DNA from: NAK82 sp036172345
GTDB lineage: Bacteria; Chloroflexota; Anaerolineae; 4572-78; NAK82
Assembly: GCA_036172345.1 (NCBI GenBank)
Contig: JASFBB010000318.1
Coordinates: forward strand, 1-12,885
Reading direction: 5' to 3'
DNA length: 12,885 nucleotides
Shown here: positions 6,815 to 12,885 of the stretch, piece after piece
Numbering within the stretch: position 1 is the first letter of the stretch
How the letters are laid out: each line of letters begins with the position of its first letter
Notes under the pieces: generated by a model
What the model was told of the DNA's origin: nothing
The model's input: the letters and a program-made list of their open reading frames with translations, nothing else
Database searches by the model: none
Program-made: the position numbers and the translations under genes

Positions 6815-7221
6815 TCTCCCTTTCTCTGTCGCGAGACGAAGCGACGCCTCGCCAAGATGGTGAACAGAAAACCCAACAAACTGCCGCTGGCCATGCCGAA
6901 GGCGATTAGGAAATATTGAGTCCAGAACCCTTCCGTCATGAGGCGCAGGCTCATTAAAACGGCCGGCACGATGGTCAACACCCCGATCGTAAAAGCTAAC
7001 AGCGCGCTGTGCTCCGCCTGCATAGTGGGAAAACGCCAACCGCAGAGCGCGAAGATCCCCACACCCACTGTCAACAACCCTGCCTGCGTGAGGTAGTAGA
7101 GGGGACGCAACAGCCCGTTGATCCAGTCCAAAGAAGCGATGATGGCCAGCATCAGCACATAAAATAACACGAAGGCTCCCCAAGAAGCGGGGATAATCGT
7201 CGGTGTCTTTGAAGCGTTCAC
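6811..7221 (-). CDS. Four-TM membrane protein of unknown function
   Basis: This 136-residue protein begins at GTG (7221, reading VNASKTPTIIP). An AAGGGGGG ribosome-binding site lies just upstream. It has four clear hydrophobic helices: about residues 11-35, 45-65, 70-93 and 99-124. A basic tail, RRRFVSRQRKGE, follows. I do not recognise the family. Its stop overlaps the glycosyltransferase start by 4 bp (ATGA), a strong sign that the two are translated together. The open frame extends upstream to 7425, but that part overlaps the DUF951 gene and is Arg/Pro-rich shadow sequence, so the GTG is preferred. It may be a membrane partner of the glycosyltransferase or of the LPG-synthase-TM protein; this is inferred from position only. 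Confidence 0.8.
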   Translation of the reverse strand: MNASKTPTIIPASWGAFVLFYVLMLAIIASLDWINGLLRPLYYLTQAGLLTVGVGIFALCGWRFPTMQAEHSALLAFTIGVLTIVPAVLMSLRLMTEGFWTQYFLIAFGMASGSLLGFLFTILARRRFVSRQRKGE

Positions 7222-7295
7222 TCGCACCCCCCTTCTGTCTACTGAACTGGCTGTTTCCGGCCACTCCAAATGCAGAGAACCCCCATCATCCCTTC

Positions 7296-7499
7296 CTACG
7301 GTGGCAGGCCACGCTGTAGGATGGTCTTGACGCGGCGCGCGAACTCTCCTCGCGGCAACAAGACGTGGCGGTGACAGGTGAGGCAACATATCCCAATATC
7401 CGCACCCAAGCGCACCACACGCCACGTGTCACCCCCGCAGGGATGCGGCTTGCGCAATCGGACAATGTCGTCAATGCGAATATCCGTCGGATCGATCAT
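7296..7499 (-). CDS. DUF951 small protein
   Basis: The 67-residue protein contains the hallmark VRLRKPHPCGG near its N-terminus, then RLGADIGICCLTCHRHVLLPR and a basic C-terminal helix. This pattern defines DUF951, a family of about 60-70 residues in Firmicutes and Chloroflexota. Conserved cysteines (in HPCGG and CCLTC) suggest a zinc-ribbon-like fold, and the basic character would suit nucleic-acid contact; neither has been shown to my knowledge. The ATG at 7499 gives the family-typical start. A TTG at 7529 is in frame but would overlap the radA stop and adds ten atypical residues. It begins 13 nt after radA ends, so the two are likely co-transcribed. No strong ribosome-binding site is visible, consistent with translation coupled to radA. 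Confidence 0.88.
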   Translation of the reverse strand: MIDPTDIRIDDIVRLRKPHPCGGDTWRVVRLGADIGICCLTCHRHVLLPRGEFARRVKTILQRGLPP

Positions 7500-7512
7500 A
7501 ATATACTGAGGA

Positions 7513-8886
<1,374 letters not shown>

Positions 8887-8891
8887 TTGGC
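8887..8891 (-). promoter_or_regulatory. Leader before the radA TTG start
   Basis: On the minus strand the sequence CAGGAGTGCCAA leads straight into the TTG at 8886. The AGGAG core lies 6 nt before the start at 8893-8897; the entry marks the bases between core and start. This spacing is why the TTG at 8886 is preferred to the one at 8916. Confidence 0.5.
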
Positions 8892-8999
8892 ACTCCTGTT
8901 GAGACCATCGCGTCAACCTTCCAAGCAGAGCGTCCCGAAATGGTCGGGGTGTGGGTTCGGAATCTGCCGTGATAGTCGCCCGGTAGCACCACCCTCATA

Positions 9000-10175
9000 T
9001 CAAGGCGATGCAGCCGTGGGCGCGTTCCGATAAGTATAATCCACAATCACCCAGTCCGCTTCGCGCCGCGCCAGAACATAATGGAATGCAAACCTCTCTG
9101 TGTATGTTACTGCGGAACCTTCATATGTCCAGATTTCAATCGCGTCCACGTAGGCCATCCCATTCGATCGATCGTACGTGGCGAGTGGGGGTACCAGGTA
9201 TACATAGGACGCCTTCACCGGTCGGCCCACCAGCTGGATGATCGAGAAGACAAAAGTGCGCACGTGCGGAAACGATCTGTCCTTCCAGTGCTCATTTAGG
9301 GCACCCAGTCGCTCGGGCGAGGGCAGCTCAAGCGCAAGGCGCAATCTCTCATTGGCCCTCTCGACAGCCGCGATCGCCTGACGCGCCGGGTCGGCAGTTG
9401 GCGTGGCGGTGACGGTTGGGGACGCTGTGGGCGATGGTGAAGGTGTCGAGGTAGGCGATGAAGTCGGCGATGGGATCATCGTAGGTGTCACCGTCAGGGT
9501 TGGCGTCTCCGTCGGTGTCATCGTGGGCGTAGGGGACGGCGGCTCCGTAGGGGGCATCGTCGGGGTGGGAGACGGCACAGGGGTAACGGTCGCTGTGGGC
9601 TGCGTCGTCGGTGTCACTGTCGGAGCTTTTGCGGGCGATGGCGCCACTGTGGACGTGAGGACGGCGTTCGCTTCTGCAGTGGGCACAAGGGTCATCGAGG
9701 GCACGGAGGGGGGCACAGCTGCGCTGATCCCGCTCTCAATGGGAGAAGGCAGGGCAGCACGCGCCAGAAGGGCAGGAGCGATCGCCGTTGCCGGGGTCAT
9801 CGTGGGCGATGCAGTTGCCGACGCCAAAATCAGAAAAGGGGTGGCAGCGATCCTTTGTGCGCTCTCGTCCGATGCCCAACGGGGGAGTGACGTCACTATG
9901 CTGGATAACCCCGCGCTCGCGTAGTGGGGATCCAAACTCTCGGCCACCGGCCACAACCACCACGCCAGAGCACCCCAGACCGCCACCCACAGGGTGATGC
10001 CGATCAACCCGGTTGTCAAACGCCCTTTCCAACCGCCGCGGCGCACGTTGAAGACAAGCGGACCGAAGCGTTGGCTACCCCGATACGCCGTCACCAACAG
10101 AAGAGGGCCGATCAGCAACAAGCCCGGTGGGATGACCAGGAGCAACGTCAGGCAACGCAACAGCTCACGGACCAC
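9000..10175 (-). CDS. Two-TM protein with Thr/Pro-rich linker and a C-terminal globular domain
   Basis: The protein has about 391 residues and no family I can name with confidence. Two hydrophobic helices (about 5-29 and 54-76) are followed by an Ala/Ser/Pro-rich region. A long Thr/Pro repeat linker (about 175-262) comes next, then a compact domain (about 262-387). This domain opens with a helix (DPARQAIAAVERANERLRLA) and ends in beta strands (VDAIEIWTYEGS, FAFHYVLARREADWVIVDY). The pattern resembles an NTF2-like or ARC6-IMS-type fold, but this is only a guess from the strand pattern. The domain probably lies outside the cytoplasmic membrane. The GTG at 10175 is chosen; it overlaps the ftsK end by 11 bp. 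A TTG at 10160, four bases after the ftsK stop, is also possible. An ATG at 10244 would overlap ftsK by 80 bp and lacks a ribosome-binding site. Co-expression with ftsK is likely. Confidence 0.75.
   Translation of the reverse strand: MVRELLRCLTLLLVIPPGLLLIGPLLLVTAYRGSQRFGPLVFNVRRGGWKGRLTTGLIGITLWVAVWGALAWWLWPVAESLDPHYASAGLSSIVTSLPRWASDESAQRIAATPFLILASATASPTMTPATAIAPALLARAALPSPIESGISAAVPPSVPSMTLVPTAEANAVLTSTVAPSPAKAPTVTPTTQPTATVTPVPSPTPTMPPTEPPSPTPTMTPTETPTLTVTPTMIPSPTSSPTSTPSPSPTASPTVTATPTADPARQAIAAVERANERLRLALELPSPERLGALNEHWKDRSFPHVRTFVFSIIQLVGRPVKASYVYLVPPLATYDRSNGMAYVDAIEIWTYEGSAVTYTERFAFHYVLARREADWVIVDYTYRNAPTAASP
9403..9650 (-). repeat. Thr/Pro codon-repeat linker
   Basis: The minus strand is built of irregular repeats of Thr, Pro, Val, Met and Ser codons encoding TPTMTPTETPTLTVTPTM-like sequence. 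This makes an extended, probably disordered and possibly glycosylated linker between the membrane helices and the C-terminal domain. The same low complexity creates a false Gly/Val-rich open frame on the plus strand. Confidence 0.8.
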
Positions 10176-12486
10176 CAGGCTTTCGCTTCCCCCCTTCGTC
10201 CGGCGCAGCGAGAAGCACCTGGCGGGCGCGACCCCCTCCTTCATCAGGGCCGATGATGCCCCGTTCTTCTAACAGGTCGATCAGACGGGCGGCACGGGCA
10301 TAGCCGATGCGCAAACGCCGCTGCAGGAGCGAAACCGAAGCGCGCCGCTGTGTACGCACCACCTCGATAGCTTGTTCTAGCAGATCGTCTTCCTCTCTGC
10401 TCAACGCAGCTGCTTCACCCGACACTTCGATCTCCGGCCATAACGCAGGTTGTACCGGGTATCCCTTGGACTGCGGCGCGCCGGGCTCAGGCGGCATCGC
10501 AGCTTCTGATGATGACGCCATCTGCTCGGATGTCCCCGCCCCCTTCCAGAAACGCACCAGCCGAGACAGCTCGTGATCCGAGACGTAAACCCCCTGCAGG
10601 CGCTGCAGCTTGGTGCTCTCCGGGGACATGAAAAGCATATCGCCGCGCCCCAGCAATCGCTCCGCGCCGGGGCTGTCGAGGATCACCCGCGAGTCCACCT
10701 GGCTGGTCACTGCAAACGCGATGCGGGCGGGAAAGTTCGCCTTGATGAGCCCGGTGACGACGTCCACGGAAGGCCGTTGCGTCGCGATAATCAGGTGGAT
10801 GCCGGTGGCGCGTGCCATTTGGGCAAGGCGGGTGATTGCCCGCTCCACTTCATCGGGGGAGGTCATCATCACGTCGGCCAGCTCATCCACAATGATGACG
10901 ATATAGGGCATAGGGCGCTGCCCTTTGCTCAGCATCAGCTCGTTATACGCGACCAAATTGCGCACCCCCAATTGCGAAAAGGTCTTATAACGCTGATCCA
11001 TCTCCTTGATGGCCCAATTGAGCACCCCTATGACGCGCCCCAAATCCACTACCACCGGGGCCAGCAGATGGGGAATGCCATTATAATTGATCAGCTCTAC
11101 CATTTTCGGGTCCACCATGATCAGGCGCAACGTCTCTGGTGTGTGGGTGAGCAAGAAGGTGGCGATGATCGCGTTAATACACACGCTCTTGCCCGAGCCG
11201 GTGGCGCCGGCGATGAGCAGATGGGGCATTGCCGCCAAGTCCGCCACAACCGCTTGCCCGGAGACATCGCGCCCCAATGCGATGCGCAGCGCGCCGCGGT
11301 GTTGGCGGAATGCCTCCGACTCGAGGATGCTGCGCAGAGAGACCAGCGATTTGGTGGTGTTGGGTACCTCGATGCCCACATAAGGTCGTCCTGGGATAGG
11401 CGCCTCGATGCGAATGGGGCTGGCCGAGAGGGCAAGCGCAAGATCGTTCGCCAGATTGACGATGCGCGATACGCGCACTTTGCGCGGTTGTCCTTGCGCG
11501 TCCTTGGTGTTCATGTAGCCGGGTTCGATGCTGAACTGGGTCACCGCCGGACCCGGGTTGATCTCGCGCACGCGCGCCTCGATCCCGAAGCTGGCGAGTG
11601 TCTCCTCGATGATGCGCACCCGCTCGCGGATGTCCTGCTGGCTGATCTCATACTCGACGCCTTCTTCCAAGATTGATTCGATGGGTGGCAGCCGCCACCC
11701 CTGGTCCCCGACTACTCGCGGAAACAGGAGACCTGGCGAAGATACGCTGCCGGTCGCCGGACGAGGGAACCGGGTTGGGGATATGAGCGGCTCTTGGGGG
11801 GGTGTTGCGAGCCGCGGCGTAAAAGGCGCCATAGAGGATGGATCGGGTGGTGATAGGAGTCGCCGTAGTAACCCAGGAGTCGTTGCCCCCGGACTGGAAG
11901 AAGGCGGAGGGGGTTGAGTGCTCAGGCGAGCCAGTTCCTCATGACGCCGTCTTTCCTTAATCGCTTGGACTTCTCGACGCACCCACAGGATAAGGCTGGC
12001 GAACGACAGCTCCGATAAGAGGATCAAGCACACGATGAAGATAGCAGAGAGCACGATGATGGCGCCAATTGTGCCGAGGCCGTTGGTGAGGAGTGTGCCA
12101 AGTGCCCAGCCGAGCACTCCGCCCCCGCCTGGCCGTTCGCCTGCAGAGAGCTCCTGACGTGGTTCAATCAGCTGGAAGGCGGCCAATAGCACGAAGAAAA
12201 GGAGAAGTCCTCCCACCAGCTTCTCCCCCCGTTCTTCAGCGGGATCGACGGCAAAGCGGCGCAGCAACCAGATACCCAAGGCGGCCAGGATGAAGGGCAC
12301 GACATATATGCCCCAGCCGACCAGCTGGTTCAACAAAAAAAGCCACCGCTGGGTGACGGGCCCATGGCTGACGGAGAGAAGGCTGAGCGCAGTGAGCAAT
12401 GCCAGGATCAGCAGGATAACCCCAGCTACCTCAGTCCTTCTACTGGACTGGGCAGTCCGTTTCTTGCCAGATGCACGTCTGGGCAT
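10165..12486 (-). CDS. ftsK: DNA translocase FtsK/SpoIIIE
   Basis: This 773-residue protein has the standard three-part layout. Residues about 19-170 contain four or five membrane helices. A short linker (about 175-280) follows, rich in Pro and Ser. The motor has Walker A GATGSGKS (427-434) and Walker B IVIIVDE (529-535), preceded by the alpha-domain region that begins near VEYEISQQDIRERV. The C-terminal winged-helix gamma domain (about 690-757, LLEQAIEVVRTQRRASVSLLQ onward) should read polar DNA motifs such as KOPS/SRS. The protein pumps chromosomal DNA across the division septum. Its length matches SpoIIIE/SftA-type proteins rather than the 1300-residue E. coli FtsK with its long linker. 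The ATG at 12486 follows GGGGAG by 9 nt. A short Gly/Lys/Pro-rich tail (GGGRARQVLLAAPDEGGK) follows the gamma domain. Confidence 0.96.
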   Translation of the reverse strand: MPRRASGKKRTAQSSRRTEVAGVILLILALLTALSLLSVSHGPVTQRWLFLLNQLVGWGIYVVPFILAALGIWLLRRFAVDPAEERGEKLVGGLLLFFVLLAAFQLIEPRQELSAGERPGGGGVLGWALGTLLTNGLGTIGAIIVLSAIFIVCLILLSELSFASLILWVRREVQAIKERRRHEELARLSTQPPPPSSSPGATTPGLLRRLLSPPDPSSMAPFTPRLATPPQEPLISPTRFPRPATGSVSSPGLLFPRVVGDQGWRLPPIESILEEGVEYEISQQDIRERVRIIEETLASFGIEARVREINPGPAVTQFSIEPGYMNTKDAQGQPRKVRVSRIVNLANDLALALSASPIRIEAPIPGRPYVGIEVPNTTKSLVSLRSILESEAFRQHRGALRIALGRDVSGQAVVADLAAMPHLLIAGATGSGKSVCINAIIATFLLTHTPETLRLIMVDPKMVELINYNGIPHLLAPVVVDLGRVIGVLNWAIKEMDQRYKTFSQLGVRNLVAYNELMLSKGQRPMPYIVIIVDELADVMMTSPDEVERAITRLAQMARATGIHLIIATQRPSVDVVTGLIKANFPARIAFAVTSQVDSRVILDSPGAERLLGRGDMLFMSPESTKLQRLQGVYVSDHELSRLVRFWKGAGTSEQMASSSEAAMPPEPGAPQSKGYPVQPALWPEIEVSGEAAALSREEDDLLEQAIEVVRTQRRASVSLLQRRLRIGYARAARLIDLLEERGIIGPDEGGGRARQVLLAAPDEGGKRKPGGP

Positions 12487-12523
12487 GCCGGATTTCTCCC
12501 CAGTGAACCAACACCTGTCACGG

Positions 12524-12540
12524 AATCTTTATAAAAGATT
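12524..12540. promoter_or_regulatory. AT-rich inverted repeat in the ftsK leader
   Basis: AATCTTT (12524-12530) and AAAGATT (12534-12540) form a perfect 7-bp inverted repeat with the 3-nt centre ATA. It overlaps the probable -10 region and start site of ftsK, a usual position for a repressor operator. It is unusually AT-rich for this region. No known regulator motif is matched. Confidence 0.4.
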
Positions 12541-12564
12541 GTAGCTTTTGCATTGATTTGTCAA
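12538..12564 (-). promoter_or_regulatory. Probable promoter of ftsK
   Basis: On the minus strand a perfect -35, TTGACA (12564-12559), is followed 15 bp later by TACAAT (12543-12538), which matches five of six -10 bases. The spacing is slightly short. A second -10-like TATAAA lies further downstream, but 25 bp is too far from this -35. Transcription would start near 12531, about 45 nt before the ATG, and could serve the whole ftsK-to-LPG-synthase-TM gene run. Confidence 0.6.
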
Positions 12565-12620
12565 TTGTCCCCACCGCGCGTGAAACCGCGCCATATGGGT
12601 GAAACCGAGCCGCGCGCGTG

Positions 12621-12683
12621 AAACCGAGCCGCGCGCGTGAGCAAGCGGCCAGAATACCGCTCCCTCACGGTCGCGGCTCGGAT
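12621..12683 (+). repeat. Palindromic element copy 1
   Basis: The left arm is 12621-12650, the loop AGAATA, and the right arm 12657-12683. Both inner stem strands keep GTGAG opposite CTCAC, so this is the best-paired copy. It is directly preceded by an extra left arm of 19 bp (12602-12620), which looks like a slippage or recombination product. Confidence 0.9.
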
Positions 12684-12688
12684 ACATT

Positions 12689-12771
12689 GAACCGAGCCGC
12701 GCGCGTCAGCAAGCGGCCGACATTACCGCTCCCTCACGGTCGCGGCTCGGATAAATGGTCGCGGCTCGGAT
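12689..12771 (+). repeat. Palindromic element copy 2 with duplicated right end
   Basis: The left arm is 12689-12718 and the right arm 12726-12752. The left inner stem reads GTCAG while the right stays CTCAC, leaving one C-C mismatch. The right-end sequence GGTCGCGGCTCGGAT is repeated after AAAT at 12757-12771. Confidence 0.9.
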
Positions 12772-12779
12772 GATGGATT

Positions 12780-12859
12780 AAACCGAGCCGCGCGCGTGAG
12801 CAAGCGGCCCAAACCGCTCCCTGACGGTCGCGGCTCGGATAAATGGTCGCGGCTCGGAT
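12780..12859 (+). repeat. Palindromic element copy 3 with duplicated right end
   Basis: The left arm is 12780-12809 and the right arm 12814-12840. Here the left inner stem is GTGAG but the right reads CTGAC, so the mismatch is now on the other arm. The same AAAT plus 15-bp right-end duplication seen after copy 2 follows at 12841-12859, which shows that copies 2 and 3 arose as a unit. Confidence 0.9.
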
Positions 12860-12885
12860 GGATTAAACCGCGCCGCGCGCGTGAG

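Larger units (their letters stand above)
12574..12885. repeat. Array of GC-rich palindromic elements
   Basis: Three complete palindromes and several partial arms fill the right end. The left arm begins AAACCGAGCCGCG and ends in AGCGG (25 nt from its first CC). The right arm begins CCGCTCCCT and ends CGCGGCTCGGAT. In the consensus, 21 of 25 positions pair: 10 bp, a symmetrical 2-nt mismatch, 6 bp, another 2-nt mismatch, 5 bp, then a loop of about 4-8 nt. Complete copies are at 12621-12683, 12689-12752 and 12780-12840. Extra left arms are at 12574-12582, 12602-12620 and 12865-12885 (cut by the window). Extra 15-bp right ends follow copies 2 and 3 at 12757-12771 and 12845-12859. I see no gene between 12565 and 12885. 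Confidence 0.9.

Noticed and set aside
5861..6919. Long plus-strand open frame of 352 codons opposite the glycosyltransferase
   Set aside because: Its His/Gln/Arg-rich composition is typical of antisense shadow frames in GC-rich DNA. The minus strand carries all GT2 motifs.
6815..7264. Longer N-terminus for the glycosyltransferase
   Set aside because: The extension has no domain, overlaps the whole four-TM gene and lacks a ribosome-binding site. The ATG at 6814 has GGGAG and an ATGA overlap.
7222..7425. Longer N-terminus for the four-TM protein
   Set aside because: The extension overlaps the DUF951 gene and is Arg/Pro-rich with no recognisable features. The GTG at 7221 has a strong ribosome-binding site.
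9403..9924. Plus-strand Gly/Val-rich open frame
   Set aside because: It has the same cause: it lies opposite the Thr/Pro linker of the minus-strand protein at 9000-10175 and lacks any sign of its own translation.
10573..11676. Long plus-strand open frame opposite ftsK
   Set aside because: It is rich in His, Asp, Arg and Gln with no motif, and lies opposite the FtsK motor domain, whose Walker motifs are intact on the minus strand.
12574..12885. CRISPR array
   Set aside because: The units are palindromes with short loops of 4-8 nt and irregular spacing (68, 91 and 85 bp between left arms). There are no unique spacers of uniform length and no cas gene is present.

Overview
The window looks like chromosomal DNA from a GC-rich bacterium, most likely a member of the Chloroflexota (Anaerolineae or a related class). 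The main clues are exported proteins with long Thr/Pro/Ser-rich linkers, heavy use of TTG and GTG starts beside ATG, a RadA/DUF951 gene pair, and several kinds of GC-rich dispersed palindrome. This assignment is an inference from style, not from a marker gene. I saw no rRNA, tRNA, phage, transposase or plasmid gene.

Layout. Bases 1-207 are non-coding and hold three consecutive stem-loops. Three genes then read rightward: an M3-family oligoendopeptidase (208-2049), a small secreted or membrane protein of unknown function (2057-2434), and a DUF2148 ferredoxin-domain protein (2538-3065). A 64-bp palindromic repeat sits at 3090-3153, where transcription from left and right converges. Everything from 12486 down to 3171 reads leftward. 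In order of transcription these are: FtsK/SpoIIIE DNA translocase, a two-TM protein with a Thr/Pro-rich linker, RadA, DUF951 protein, a four-TM protein, a family 2 glycosyltransferase, a lysylphosphatidylglycerol-synthase-type (UPF0104-like) membrane protein and, after a 256-bp gap with its own promoter, a secreted von Willebrand factor A (VWA) protein with a C-terminal membrane anchor.

How genes may work together. FtsK and RadA are both chromosome-maintenance ATPases (segregation and recombinational repair). The small unknown membrane protein, the glycosyltransferase and the LPG-synthase-TM protein are tightly packed (a 4-bp ATGA overlap, then a 7-nt gap) and probably form one envelope-lipid or glycan module. 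The secreted Thr/Pro-rich proteins (2057-2434, 3171-4571, 9000-10175) share an architecture of membrane anchor plus extended linker, but nothing shows that they interact.

The right end (about 12574-12885) is an array of imperfect palindromes. Each has a long stem interrupted by two symmetrical 2-nt mismatches. The same element occurs once, inverted, at 3090-3153, so this is a dispersed repeat family. I regard it as the most interesting non-coding feature. I did not find convincing evidence of a new defence, mobile or biosynthetic system; the strongest candidates for follow-up are this repeat family and the glycosyltransferase/four-TM/LPG-synthase-TM operon.
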